From the NCBI GenBank assembly GCA_018650845.1, contig JABIFF010000012.1, positions 62,001 to 126,000 of the forward strand: a stretch of 64,000 nucleotides of DNA. Direction: 5' to 3'. Below are positions 24,612 through 34,293 of the stretch, one piece after another. The position numbers were made by a program, and so were the translations under genes. This DNA comes from Chloroflexota bacterium (GTDB taxonomy: Bacteria; Chloroflexota; Dehalococcoidia; Lucifugimonadales; Lucifugimonadaceae). The notes below the pieces were generated by a model. It worked only from the letters and a program-made list of their open reading frames with translations, ran no database searches and was not told the DNA's origin. Numbering within the stretch: the stretch's first letter is position 1; each line of letters begins with the position of its first letter.

Positions 24612-25982
24612 CTACTGCCAAATATGCAAAATGCCATTTTCAGTAGAGGCACCGAGCACAAGCCCGCCATCTTCTGTTTCGACAACCGATAGATTCGTGC
24701 CCAATCGAGAACCCAGCTCTAGCTTCCAAACTTCCTCAACGGAATCGCCTATACGACGCAATGCGACAAGTGTTTCTTGATCTCTCGATGGCACCAATAA
24801 CTCCACATTACCGTCACCGTCAAAATCACCTGCAGCAGCTTGATCCAAGTTCCGTGAGCCGTTCAAGTGCGACATGTAGCCACCTGCCTCAGAAGCCACC
24901 AAATCCAGTCTGCCGCCAACCAATCGATAGAATTTTGCAATTCCACCGACATGAGGAGTTTCGACAACTGCTATTTCGATTTCGCCGTTAGGGCCGAACG
25001 GTGCGACAGCGATTTGGTGCAACCAACGAAAGCCTGTTCCAACCGGTGCAGACTCGGCGAATAGTTCGAGCCCCGATGATGTGTGCTTGAAGACCACTAA
25101 TCGTGCTCCATCATTCGAGTTGCTTACCGTCGTAACGATTTCTTCTTCGCCATCACCGTCGACATCAGCAGCCAGCGGATACAGACCTTCGAACACTTCA
25201 TCATCCGATAAGTCGTATTGCTTCAGAGTCCGGTCATCACCATCGAGAGAGATTGCGATCAGGCTAGCCCACTCATTTCGGTCTCCAAGTGCACCGTGCG
25301 GATAACGGTCTGTTGGCTCGGAGTACGAATACAAATTCGTTCCGTTTCCCATAACCGGCACTGAATCGGGAGACTGCATGAGCGTGTACGAAGTACTCCG
25401 CCCCTTGTAGGAAATAGCCGTGCTGTCGCCAAACTCTTCGAACTGAACGCCCGCGACCAGATGATTGCGACCGTTCGAATTCAAGTTTTCGACGCGCATA
25501 GCACCGCGGTCATTGCTGTTTTCTTCAGACAGAACCCCGACCACCATCATTGGTGGCACGAGATCGTCTCGACGAGAACCGTAGATATTGCCTGGCTCGA
25601 CGATCTTTCCCGATGAGTCCACACGTAGCCCGATTAGGTCACCACCCTCACCGACAACAAGCCAAACCGTGCCGCCACGCGGATGACGCGATGCCAGCAA
25701 CCAATCTCGGTTCCTGAGACCCATTTCAGCAGAATCCAACATGTCGTTCTCATGAACGTTCGCAGTCCCGAGAAAGTATTTATTGCCGGATATATTCCCG
25801 TAGGTGAACCCGGTTGAAAATGTCGATTCAGATATTGATTTCACGGTGACTGTCGGGGTCTTGGTAGGCCAAACGTAGGTTGGAGTTGGTTCATTTGACT
25901 CTGCCGTATTGCTTTCGGTGCTACAGCCAATGACGGCGGCTACTACCGCCGAGAGAACCAATGTAAGCAGAACTCGGATCAA
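24612..25982 (-). CDS. lipoprotein with FG-GAP/VCBS-type repeats
   Basis: A 456-residue predicted lipoprotein: signal peptide ending in VIGC with lipid-anchored Cys20, then a Thr/Pro-rich linker (PTPTYVWPTKTPTVTV). The rest is a propeller-like domain with calcium-binding FG-GAP motifs ADVDGDGEEEIV near residue 270 and GDFDGDGNVELLVP near 390. It should be attached outside the cytoplasmic membrane. Such proteins bind ligands or other surface proteins; the specific role is unknown. Start is TTG 25982, with AGGGTGAG upstream. It is a single gene. Confidence 0.8.
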   Translation of the reverse strand: MIRVLLTLVLSAVVAAVIGCSTESNTAESNEPTPTYVWPTKTPTVTVKSISESTFSTGFTYGNISGNKYFLGTANVHENDMLDSAEMGLRNRDWLLASRHPRGGTVWLVVGEGGDLIGLRVDSSGKIVEPGNIYGSRRDDLVPPMMVVGVLSEENSNDRGAMRVENLNSNGRNHLVAGVQFEEFGDSTAISYKGRSTSYTLMQSPDSVPVMGNGTNLYSYSEPTDRYPHGALGDRNEWASLIAISLDGDDRTLKQYDLSDDEVFEGLYPLAADVDGDGEEEIVTTVSNSNDGARLVVFKHTSSGLELFAESAPVGTGFRWLHQIAVAPFGPNGEIEIAVVETPHVGGIAKFYRLVGGRLDLVASEAGGYMSHLNGSRNLDQAAAGDFDGDGNVELLVPSRDQETLVALRRIGDSVEEVWKLELGSRLGTNLSVVETEDGGLVLGASTENGILHIWQ

Positions 25983-26106
25983 TGTCTCACCCTACAAAAC
26001 TGCTGCCAGTAGTAACGCATCATGGTCGACCAGTAGTCGAAGAATCTGAGAAGCCGTCGGAAATATATCTCAACTCAGCTTGAATAAACATCGTGGAGTT
26101 CGTGCG

Positions 26107-26129
26107 CGAGGCGAAAAAACATCGCCTCG
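26107..26129 (-). terminator. hairpin downstream of the receiver gene
   Basis: CGAGGCGA (26107-26114) pairs with TCGCCTCG (26122-26129) around an A-rich loop. It lies about 70 bases after the receiver gene stop on the minus strand. No clear U-tract follows, so this is tentative. Confidence 0.4.
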
Positions 26130-26199
26130 GGTTCAGAAATTAGCGCCGCTGGATTAACGGCAACAGAGTTCGCTCATCCAAGCGATAAAACCGAACGCC

Positions 26200-26577
26200 T
26201 TACGCGGCCTTCTGGCTAGCCCCGACAGCTTTGCTCACGCGAGCCACGAGGTCGTCAGCAGACCACGGCTTTGGTAGGTAGTCGACAGCACCCATTTCAC
26301 GCGCTTTGTCGAAATCTTCTTCCTCACTCAAAGCAGAAGAAATAATGACAGGAATGTCCGATGAGTCAGGGTTAGATTTCAGCAGTTCGAGAGTGTCCCA
26401 TCCGTCCATGCCGGGCATCATGAGATCGAGAATAATGAGATCAGGTCGTGCGTCTTCCACCCACGATTCGACCGTAGTTCCATCGGCAGCTTCGATTACC
26501 TCAAAGCCAGCGCGCTGTAGCACTGCAACAAGCAGAACTTGGATATCGGCAACGTCGTCTACAACTAGGATTCGCAT
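26200..26577 (-). CDS. single-domain response regulator (CheY-like receiver)
   Basis: A 125-residue lone receiver: ILVVDD (D7-D8), phospho-acceptor D51 in IILDLMMPGMDGW, Ser switch residue in VIISSALS and Lys in LPKPWS. It is encoded 34 bases downstream of a histidine kinase gene on the same strand, so the two form a kinase/receiver pair. No DNA-binding or enzymatic output domain is present. This arrangement repeats that at 16137-19271. Confidence 0.92.
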   Translation of the reverse strand: MRILVVDDVADIQVLLVAVLQRAGFEVIEAADGTTVESWVEDARPDLIILDLMMPGMDGWDTLELLKSNPDSSDIPVIISSALSEEEDFDKAREMGAVDYLPKPWSADDLVARVSKAVGASQKAA

Positions 26578-26611
26578 GGGGGGCCTTATCGTCGTTTTCT
26601 GATACTCAGAA

Positions 26612-28354
26612 CTAAGCTGCGTCGGCCAACGGAGTGTTCAGAGATGATGGAAGTTCCACAGTAAATGTCGAGCCGATGCCGACCTGAGTCGAAAGTGTCA
26701 GAGTCCCACCGTGTTGTTCGATGATCGATCTAGACAGGAACAATCCAAGTCCAGTTCCCGGACGTTGAGTAGCCTCAGGATTCATCGAGCGGAAATACGG
26801 TGTGAACAGCTTTTCAACATCTTCCTCAGCAATTCCTAGCCCTCGGTCGATTATTGAGATTCGAACTGAATTGTTTTCGGTTTTCACCGTAGAAACCTCG
26901 ACAGGTTGATCGCCGTCGGAGTACTTCAGTGCGTTACTGATGAGATTGGTAAACACCTGACTAAGTCTGGCTGGGTCGCCTTCAACTTCGAAGTCGAATA
27001 GCGAATCAGAAACTGTGAGCCTGCGATCGATATCAGGATCTGAGACTTTGAGGCCGTCAGTGACCGAAGAAATCACCTTCATCACGTTGTGAGGTTCCTT
27101 CGCAGTCGTGAAATGCCCTGATTCGATATTCGTAATGTCGCTTAGGTCATCGATTAGCACAGCGAGTTGACGAGCTGATTTTTCGATTGCAGTTGCATAC
27201 TCACGCTGATCAGAGCCTAGATTCACTGCATCGAATCGTAGTAGATCGGCATACCCGATCATCACCGCGAGAGGTGATTTGATCTCGTGTGCCACTTCCG
27301 ACATGAACTGGGTTTTTGAATCGCTTAACTCCGTTAGTTGCTCGTTGCTCAAACGGAGTTCGCCTTCATTTCCTTCGATGCCATCTTGCATCTGGGCGAA
27401 CATCTCGTTTTGTCCAACGAGATGTCGCTGAAGCTGTTTCAACGATTCTGAATTCCGAGCGTTGATCGCAGCGGATTTTAAGTGATCGGATATTTGTGCG
27501 ATGAACTCAACATCTAGATCCGAATACTGAGATTCGTTCGATGAGCAGATCCAAATTTGAGTGACAAGATCTTCGTCATTCCGAAGTGTCGATACTAATG
27601 CGCTCTTAATGCCATTTTCGGTCGCCGTGGCAGCGAAGTGCGAATCAGCCGACATCGCCACCAATTCTTCGGCGTTCAGGACCATTAATCCGAGCTCAGT
27701 AAGCGGATCGGCCAATGCTTCACGAACAGATCGGCCATCTCCTGCAGAAAAGCCCATCAATTTAGTTCCTACCGCCTGTTCGACAGTAACCTCGCGGTTC
27801 TCTTGATCGGCAAAGGCTACGGCAACGGAATCAGGATGAAGAGCGCGGCTAACGTGAGAAATTACACATCGAGCAACGTCGGCAATTTCGGGGCTTTTGT
27901 GTGCAAGAGAGTTAAATTCAGCGGCAATCGCATACATCTGCTCACGACGTTGCTCCACCTGATGCATATCGACCCAATGTTCGATATCAGCATCGGGTTC
28001 AACTTCGGTTGGCTGCTGCTGCGGGATGCGTCGTACGTGTCCAGCAACTAACGCTAGAGAAATCATTATTGCGACACTAAATATATTGCCGCCACGAATG
28101 AGAATCCCGAAAGTATCCGTACCAGCGACAACGTTGAGTCCGCCGTACGCCAACAGTCCGATTACGGAACCTGCGATTGCGCCTCGAACACCGAATAAGA
28201 TCGATGCTACAAACACCGGCATCGCTAATAAGACGTGCGCACCAGCAACATCTGTATTTATCAGGGTCAGGAATACGGCAGCCCAAAATAGGTAGGCGCC
28301 AAAAGTCAGCCCAAACCGCGGAAGAAATTTCGCTTCAACTAAATTGCGAATCAT
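26612..28354 (-). CDS. sensor histidine kinase with membrane and GAF sensor regions
   Basis: A 580-residue kinase. The N-terminal 110 residues contain about four membrane helices (FGAYLFWAAVFLTLI, AHVLLAMPVFVASILFG, GAIAGSVIGLLAYGGL, FSVAIMISLALVAGHV). A GAF-like domain spans about 140-300, then a coiled segment, the H box in SEVAHEIKSPLAVMIGYADLL near 345, and the ATPase domain with NLISNALKYSDG, DRGLGIAEED and PGTGLGLFLS. It shares its dimerisation and ATPase layout with the kinase at 16137 but has a different membrane module. Partner is most likely the receiver at 26200. Signal unknown. Confidence 0.9.
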   Translation of the reverse strand: MIRNLVEAKFLPRFGLTFGAYLFWAAVFLTLINTDVAGAHVLLAMPVFVASILFGVRGAIAGSVIGLLAYGGLNVVAGTDTFGILIRGGNIFSVAIMISLALVAGHVRRIPQQQPTEVEPDADIEHWVDMHQVEQRREQMYAIAAEFNSLAHKSPEIADVARCVISHVSRALHPDSVAVAFADQENREVTVEQAVGTKLMGFSAGDGRSVREALADPLTELGLMVLNAEELVAMSADSHFAATATENGIKSALVSTLRNDEDLVTQIWICSSNESQYSDLDVEFIAQISDHLKSAAINARNSESLKQLQRHLVGQNEMFAQMQDGIEGNEGELRLSNEQLTELSDSKTQFMSEVAHEIKSPLAVMIGYADLLRFDAVNLGSDQREYATAIEKSARQLAVLIDDLSDITNIESGHFTTAKEPHNVMKVISSVTDGLKVSDPDIDRRLTVSDSLFDFEVEGDPARLSQVFTNLISNALKYSDGDQPVEVSTVKTENNSVRISIIDRGLGIAEEDVEKLFTPYFRSMNPEATQRPGTGLGLFLSRSIIEQHGGTLTLSTQVGIGSTFTVELPSSLNTPLADAA

Positions 28355-28610
28355 TAACTAATACCGAACCTGAACCAACTGACCGTCGTAACTTTCTAAC
28401 AGGTAAGAAAGCGCTGAGGAATTAGCCGTTCTAGTTCAGACTAGTCCGCCGGTATAGCCCCAACATCGGGGAATCTGCGGGGTCGATTGCGGTTTGCACT
28501 CAGTGGTAACTGGTTATCGTTCGTTCATCCTGTGCAGCCGTGCAGAAGTTATCCTTGAACCAACAATGCATCTACTAAGTCGGAATATAGAGCAAAATTC
28601 AACACTAGAA

Positions 28611-30374
28611 ATGTGTGTTGAGTCAGCAATCGCCGGCCGATCAAGTTCCAGAAAATATCTGATAACAGGCCTGCTACTGGCCGCATTGATTGTCGTTGTG
28701 CAGTGTTCGAACGGTGATCCCGAGCCAACTGCAGCCGTCGCAACCGCTACATCAACTCCTGCGCCGATACCAACGGCAACGCCGGGACCAACAGCAACTC
28801 CGTTCGCCACCCCCACAACTATTCCTTCGCCAACAGTTGCGCCTGCTCCAGAAAACCTCGAGCGGGGAGGCATTCTTCGGTTCGCCATTCCAGAGGGTTC
28901 TCCACACAACGATCCCCATCTAACCGTTTCTACCGCGCTCGTCAGCTGGGGAGCAGGCCAGGCGTACTCCCGTTTATTCAAATTCGAGACAACAAGCAGT
29001 AACTCGATAGTTGTTTGCGATCTTTGCGAGTCGTGGGAACAATCGGCTCCCCTTACATTCAAAATCGTGCTTCGTGATGACGTGTTTTGGGATAAGAAAG
29101 CACCTCTTCATGGCCGTGCGCTTACAGCTCAGGATGTTGTTTACAGCCTCAATCGGCAGGCAACTCCCGGTTATCCAAACGCAGCTCTGCTGGCGAATAT
29201 CACCGAGTTCACTGCGGTTGGAGAGCGCGAAGTTGTGATCCGATTGGATTCGCCTGATTCAGAAATTTTAGAGAAGCTTGCGGACACCCACACTCGAATC
29301 GTGCCGAGAGAAGTTGTTGAAGCGAACGGGGACTTGCGGCGTGGGCCTACTCTTGGAACCGGACCATGGATCGTCAACGAAGTTTTACAGGATGCGACCC
29401 GGCTTCTTGTTAACGAGGATTACTACGGGGAAGGTTTTCCTTATCTCGACGGGATCGAGATTCAGGTGACGCCATCGAGCTCAGTTCGGGCAGCCGGTGT
29501 ACGAACGAAAATTATCGATGTTGCACAGTTAGATTTCGACCACGCCAACTTTGCGCTCGATCGATTCGAAGAGCTTCAGTACGTTGGTGTCGAAAATCCC
29601 GCAGCGGGTATCGAAATAGCGATGAATATTAATCGCAGCCCGATGGATAATCCGGCAGTGCGAGAAGCGATGATGCTGACATGGCCAGTAGGAAAGCGCT
29701 TCGTCATCCCGGGGCGAGACGAGATTGTTGATACCAGTAATCCCAACCCAGGGATCGGATTAGGTCTCCCGCTATTGAACACCAGTTGGATGCTTGAAGC
29801 CTCAAAATTCTCTCATGTGTTCGGTTATGGACAGCATGGGATTGATCAGGCAAACACCCTCCTCGCCACTGCCTCTCTAAAGCCCACAGACAACATCATC
29901 ATCAAAGTTGGCGAATTCGGGCAGCTGTACATCGACCAAGCCAATCAAATGGCTGAGGGATTAGCGGCCGTTGGCATTCGTGCAGAAGTCGAACGAGTCT
30001 CAACCCGTGTGTTCGGTGACGAAGTTTGGACGATGGGCGACTACGACATCATGGTCGGGGCACCACCGCCAATATCAAGCACTACTTCGTATCTGTTTTC
30101 CGTACATCACAGCGAAGGTCCATGGAATACGACAGGCTACTCAAATCCTGAAATTGACCGGCTCATCGAAGCTCAAGCTCGAGAGTACGACGCGGCAAAA
30201 CGTGGAGAAATACTGCTCGAAATCCAGCAATTGATTCTCGATGGCTCACACCGATTTATCGCATCGACCAGAACAACTCATTGGGTGTTCTGGGATTACG
30301 TCCACGACTTCGAGCCGTTCACACCACGTGGCGATACCGACTTCCTCACGAAAGTATGGGTCACGCCGAAGTAG
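28611..30374 (+). CDS. ABC transporter solute-binding protein, family 5 (peptide/nickel type)
   Basis: About 587 residues. A hydrophobic signal (YLITGLLLAALIVVVQC) ends in Cys32, a weak lipobox because Gln precedes the Cys. A Thr/Pro/Ala-rich linker of about 50 residues follows, then the SBP_bac_5 domain, with GGILRFAIPEGSPHNDPHLT, LRDDVFWDKKAPLHGRALTAQDVVYSLNR and GTGPWIVNE. These proteins capture oligopeptides or other solutes outside the membrane for ABC import. No permease or ATPase gene is adjacent. The start is uncertain: ATG 28611 gives the tidiest signal peptide, but ATG 28566 or 28494 are in frame, and none has a strong RBS. Confidence 0.82.
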   Translation: MCVESAIAGRSSSRKYLITGLLLAALIVVVQCSNGDPEPTAAVATATSTPAPIPTATPGPTATPFATPTTIPSPTVAPAPENLERGGILRFAIPEGSPHNDPHLTVSTALVSWGAGQAYSRLFKFETTSSNSIVVCDLCESWEQSAPLTFKIVLRDDVFWDKKAPLHGRALTAQDVVYSLNRQATPGYPNAALLANITEFTAVGEREVVIRLDSPDSEILEKLADTHTRIVPREVVEANGDLRRGPTLGTGPWIVNEVLQDATRLLVNEDYYGEGFPYLDGIEIQVTPSSSVRAAGVRTKIIDVAQLDFDHANFALDRFEELQYVGVENPAAGIEIAMNINRSPMDNPAVREAMMLTWPVGKRFVIPGRDEIVDTSNPNPGIGLGLPLLNTSWMLEASKFSHVFGYGQHGIDQANTLLATASLKPTDNIIIKVGEFGQLYIDQANQMAEGLAAVGIRAEVERVSTRVFGDEVWTMGDYDIMVGAPPPISSTTSYLFSVHHSEGPWNTTGYSNPEIDRLIEAQAREYDAAKRGEILLEIQQLILDGSHRFIASTRTTHWVFWDYVHDFEPFTPRGDTDFLTKVWVTPK

Positions 30375-30382
30375 CCAAAACA

Positions 30383-30844
30383 CTACTTCGCCAGATGCTC
30401 TTTCAGTGCGTCGTCTAGACCGACCCAGCTGAGCAGTGCGCACTTGATACGAACGGGGAACTTGCGAACTCCGCCGAGCGCTTCGATATCGCCAAGGATA
30501 TCGGCTTCTTCGTCGGTGATTTCTTCGCCCTTCAGCAAACGTCGAACCGCGTCAACGGCAGCACGGACTTCGGCCGAAGATTTACCCTCGACCAGCTCCG
30601 CAAGCAACGAAGCTGAAGCCTGAGAAATCGCACATCCGCGTCCCGTAATTCCAACCTGCGAAACGGCGTCGTCTTCAACCTTTAGCTGAATATGAAACTC
30701 GTCACCACAGAATGGATTGTTCACTTCAAGATCAACATCTGCTTCTTCAACAGGCGCCGTGTTTCGAGGGCTGCGGTAGTGATCGAGAATGATCGCCTCG
30801 TACAGCTCGTCCATATCTCCGAGGCCACTCATTCCACCTGTCAT
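30383..30844 (-). CDS. sufU: iron-sulfur assembly sulfurtransferase/scaffold SufU
   Basis: A 153-residue SufU. The three zinc-binding Cys are in NNPFCGDEF, GRGCAISQAS and VRIKCALLSW, with the Asp in CGD. SufU accepts sulfur from SufS and passes it to the SufBCD scaffold. The insertion between the first and second Cys motifs (KGEEITDEEADILG region after the second Cys) is typical of SufU rather than IscU. The start overlaps the sufS stop by four bases (ATGA), so the two are translationally coupled. Last gene of the suf operon. Confidence 0.93.
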   Translation of the reverse strand: MTGGMSGLGDMDELYEAIILDHYRSPRNTAPVEEADVDLEVNNPFCGDEFHIQLKVEDDAVSQVGITGRGCAISQASASLLAELVEGKSSAEVRAAVDAVRRLLKGEEITDEEADILGDIEALGGVRKFPVRIKCALLSWVGLDDALKEHLAK

Positions 30845-32106
30845 CGGCTGAAATACCCTTCGGTTTCACTAATCCCGTTGACTAGAGCGTCAACCTCGGA
30901 CTTCGTGTTGTAAATATAGAAGCTAGCACGTGCGGCAGCCACGACATCGAAGCTGCGAACGAGCGGCATCGCACAGTGGTGACCCGTTCGAATCGCAATC
31001 CCCTGCTGATCCAAAGCCGTGCCAAGATCATGCGGATGAATCGATTCGTGAATGAACGAAATTACTCCGCCACGTAACGCAGGATCCTGTGGACCCAAAA
31101 CGCGAACGTTCCCTAAGGAAAGAACCTGTTCCATGGCGTACGCAGTAAGTTCCTGTTCGTGCTGCCAAACTTTGTCCATCCCGAGTTCGCTCAAGTAATC
31201 GACAGCTGCGCCAGTTGCGATTGCGTCAGCGATATTCGGGGTTCCCGCTTCGAACTTGTAAGGAAGATCATTCCAGTTGGCGTCCTCGTAGGTCACCTCA
31301 AGAATCATGTCGCCACCAAACATGTACGGCGGCATTGCATCGAGCAGATCGTACCTGCCCCACAACACGCCAATGCCGGTTGGTCCAAGCATCTTGTGAG
31401 CCGAAAAGCAGAGGAAGTCTGCGTCCAACGCCTGCACGTCGACTGGCATGTGAGGAACACTTTGTGCAGCATCGACAAGTATTACCGCACCAACTGCGTG
31501 CGCTAGTTCCGCCAGCTTAGCGATCGGGTTGATCGTGCCAAGCACGTTCGACATATGAGTTGCGGCGACAAGCTTGGTTCGAGAGTCGATAACGCTCGAT
31601 GCACCGTCGAGGTCGATAACACCATCGTCGTTATGCGATAGATACCGAAGTTCGGCGCCCTTTTTGAAAGCGAGTTGCTGCCACGGAACGATATTTGAGT
31701 GGTGCTCCATCGCTGTGATAACGATGTTGTCGCCCTCGCCAACGTTCGCCTCAGCCCATGTTGCGGCAACGAGGTTGAGTGATTCGCTGGTGTTACGGGT
31801 CCAGATCACTTCTTCAGATCGAGGAGCGTTTATGAATTTTGCGACTTTGGTGCGAGCCAGTTCATATGCGTCGGTTGCTTCGATCGACAGCGTGTGAACG
31901 CCGCGATGAACGTTCGAGTTCGTCTGCTCGTAGTAGTCGACCAGCGATTGAATCACTTGGCTCGGCTTTTGCGAGCTCGCGGCGTTGTCTAGATAAACCA
32001 GATCCTGCCCGTTGACCTTCCGTTGAAGAATTGGAAAATCAGCACGAATTGCATCTATATCGAACGCTCGTGAACCGGCACCTGAATTTGAATCGAGGTT
32101 GCTCAT
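30841..32106 (-). CDS. sufS: cysteine desulfurase SufS
   Basis: A 421-residue class V PLP enzyme that takes sulfur from cysteine as an enzyme-bound persulfide. The PLP Lys is in FSAHKMLGPTGIGVLWG near residue 240, the catalytic Cys in IRTGHHCAMPLV near 375, and the substrate region VYLDNAASSQKP near 39 is typical. Length matches SufS. Coupled by four-base overlaps to sufD upstream and sufU downstream. Confidence 0.95.
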   Translation of the reverse strand: MSNLDSNSGAGSRAFDIDAIRADFPILQRKVNGQDLVYLDNAASSQKPSQVIQSLVDYYEQTNSNVHRGVHTLSIEATDAYELARTKVAKFINAPRSEEVIWTRNTSESLNLVAATWAEANVGEGDNIVITAMEHHSNIVPWQQLAFKKGAELRYLSHNDDGVIDLDGASSVIDSRTKLVAATHMSNVLGTINPIAKLAELAHAVGAVILVDAAQSVPHMPVDVQALDADFLCFSAHKMLGPTGIGVLWGRYDLLDAMPPYMFGGDMILEVTYEDANWNDLPYKFEAGTPNIADAIATGAAVDYLSELGMDKVWQHEQELTAYAMEQVLSLGNVRVLGPQDPALRGGVISFIHESIHPHDLGTALDQQGIAIRTGHHCAMPLVRSFDVVAAARASFYIYNTKSEVDALVNGISETEGYFSR

Positions 32107-33455
32107 GCGGTTCCTATCGTGTCTGACTCTGCAAGCAGAATAGGGATTCGTTCGTCAGTAATTTTTTCAACAAATTCGTTCAGTGCTTCAGGCTTGAATT
32201 CATTGAGCATTTCCTCAGCGAACCCACGAACTAGAATTGCCTTGGCGGCTTCTTCGTCGACACCCCGAGACTGCAAGTAGAACAGCGTGTCACGATCAAC
32301 GTGACCAGCGGTCGCACCGTGCGCAGCGACAACATCATCGGCATAGATTTCAAGCGATGGCTTGGCGTAGATTTCAGCGCCACGTGAAAGCAGCAGGTTC
32401 AAGTCTTTTTGGCCTGCTTCAGATTTCTGAGCGTCTCGCTCGACGATCACCTTACCGCTAAACACAGCAGTTGATTTTCCAGAAAGAATGCCCTTGTAGA
32501 ACTGATCGGAAGTACAACCCGGCTTGGCGTGAGTCGTGCTGATTTCCTGATCTTGCTGTTGATCCCCGTTGGTCATGTAGAGACCATGCAGGGTGCATGT
32601 AGCCCCCGGAGCATCGAGCAACGTGTGGATATCGTTTCGGGCAATCGAGGCGCCAACGGCAAAGCTAGTCGAGGTGAAATCGGTGTTGCCAAGCTGGGCG
32701 ACACGAGTAGTGCCAAGATGGAACGACGATTCGTTTTCCATCTGCACCCGATAGTGATGAACGCTTGAACCTTCGCCAGCAAAAACTTCGACCACAGGAG
32801 CCGAGAACTGCGCCGAGTCAGCGAGGTTCACGTACGTCTCGATAAGTACGACTGAGCTATTCGCACCAGTATCAACTAACAGTCGCGGGTAGCTTGCTCG
32901 GCTAGCAGCGTTGTCGGAAGTAACAAAGATAACCTGCACTGGCTGTCCAAGCTCGGTGCCATCCGCAACGGCAACATAGGCACCGTCGTCGATAAACGCA
33001 GTACTCAGGGCAGTGAATGCGTACTCTTCGCTTCCTGCCAGGCTACCGAGCTGCTGCTCGATGTTTCCTGTGCCTTCCGCGATAGCTTCTGCCAGCGAGC
33101 CAGCAGTTAGTCCGGCTGTGCCGTGAAGATTCGAAAGTTCAGCGTGGAAATTCCCGTCCACAACTACAACTGTGTTCCAAGCGTCGTCCCAAGGTCCGGC
33201 AGCTTTGATCTGATCAAGAGTTACTGAACCAGTTACGCCGTATTCAAAATCAGCGGCAGCAAGCGGTTGAAGATTCGTGTACTTCCACAGCTCGTTTCCA
33301 CGTCGTTTGGTGGGAAGACCGAGTTCGGAGAAAGTCGACCATGCCTGCTGACGACGCGACTTTAGCCATTCCGGCGAAGAAGCGCTGTCGGCAGCGTGCG
33401 ATTTATACGCAGCCGAGAATTTTTCGACGGCTGCTGGTGGTGATGCAAGCGTCAT
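32103..33455 (-). CDS. sufD: Fe-S cluster assembly protein SufD
   Basis: A 450-residue SufD-type beta-helix subunit of the SufBC2D scaffold. Characteristic stretches are WKYTNLQPL near 54, CTLHGLYMTNGDQQQDQEISTTH, SDQFYKGILSGKSTAVFSGK, and the C-terminal AHGATAGHVDRDTLFYLQSRG. It forms the complex with SufB and SufC in the cytoplasm. Its end overlaps the start of sufS by four bases and it begins two bases after sufC ends. Confidence 0.94.
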   Translation of the reverse strand: MTLASPPAAVEKFSAAYKSHAADSASSPEWLKSRRQQAWSTFSELGLPTKRRGNELWKYTNLQPLAAADFEYGVTGSVTLDQIKAAGPWDDAWNTVVVVDGNFHAELSNLHGTAGLTAGSLAEAIAEGTGNIEQQLGSLAGSEEYAFTALSTAFIDDGAYVAVADGTELGQPVQVIFVTSDNAASRASYPRLLVDTGANSSVVLIETYVNLADSAQFSAPVVEVFAGEGSSVHHYRVQMENESSFHLGTTRVAQLGNTDFTSTSFAVGASIARNDIHTLLDAPGATCTLHGLYMTNGDQQQDQEISTTHAKPGCTSDQFYKGILSGKSTAVFSGKVIVERDAQKSEAGQKDLNLLLSRGAEIYAKPSLEIYADDVVAAHGATAGHVDRDTLFYLQSRGVDEEAAKAILVRGFAEEMLNEFKPEALNEFVEKITDERIPILLAESDTIGTA

Positions 33456-33457
33456 TG

Positions 33458-34231
33458 TTAGGCGTTTGCTCCGGCCGCTGCGGCATCAAGGTATTCCTTG
33501 TAACCGTCTTTCTCGACTTCAAGAGCCAGTTCAGGACCGCCAGTCTTAACAATTTTGCCCTTGACCAGAATGTGAACAACATCAGGCTCGATGTAGTTCA
33601 GTAGTCGCTGATAGTGGGTCACAACGATGAATGATCGTTCAGGAGAACGCATTGAGTTCACGCCTTCAGCAACGATGCGAAGTGCGTCGACGTCGAGACC
33701 GGAGTCAGTTTCATCGAGAATGGCGAGTGAAGGCTGAAGTACTTCAAGCTGAAGCATTTCGTTTCGCTTCTTCTCACCACCCGAGAAACCTTCGTTCAAA
33801 GAACGCTTGACGAGCGTTGGGTTGATGCCAACTGCTTCGACTTTTTCATCGAACAGTTTTGAGAAATTTCGTACCGACATCTTTTCTTCGCCACGAGCTT
33901 CAGCTTTCGAATCGAGAGCAGCCTTGAGGAACTGCCAAGGTCGAACACCGGGAATTTCTGCGGGGTACTGGAATGCGAGGAACATGCCCAAGTGAGCACG
34001 TTGATCGGCTCGAAGTTCGAGGATCGACTCGTTATCGAACGTAACATCGCCATCGGTTACTTCGTAGTCAGGTCGTCCCATCAGAACGTTGGCGAGCGTG
34101 CTCTTGCCGGAACCGTTAGGCCCCATGATGGCGTGAACTTCGCCCTTACCAATTTTCAGATCGATCCCGTTAAGGATTTGTGAGTCTTCGATGTCCACAA
34201 CGGACGCGTGCAGGTTGTTGATCTCAAGCAT
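33458..34231 (-). CDS. sufC: Fe-S cluster assembly ATPase SufC
   Basis: A 257-residue ABC-type ATPase. Walker A GPNGSGKST near residue 37, signature FSGGEKKRNEM near 149, Walker B LAILDETDSGLD near 172, and the switch His in VVTHYQRLL. The signature and the DETDSGLD variant are diagnostic for SufC. It powers cluster assembly on the SufB-SufD scaffold. Located between sufB and sufD. Confidence 0.96.
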   Translation of the reverse strand: MLEINNLHASVVDIEDSQILNGIDLKIGKGEVHAIMGPNGSGKSTLANVLMGRPDYEVTDGDVTFDNESILELRADQRAHLGMFLAFQYPAEIPGVRPWQFLKAALDSKAEARGEEKMSVRNFSKLFDEKVEAVGINPTLVKRSLNEGFSGGEKKRNEMLQLEVLQPSLAILDETDSGLDVDALRIVAEGVNSMRSPERSFIVVTHYQRLLNYIEPDVVHILVKGKIVKTGGPELALEVEKDGYKEYLDAAAAGANA

Positions 34232-34293
34232 TTTTGTGTTTTTTGTTACCGGAATTGAATGTACTTGCTAGCAATAAATAAAAAGGTGACTCG

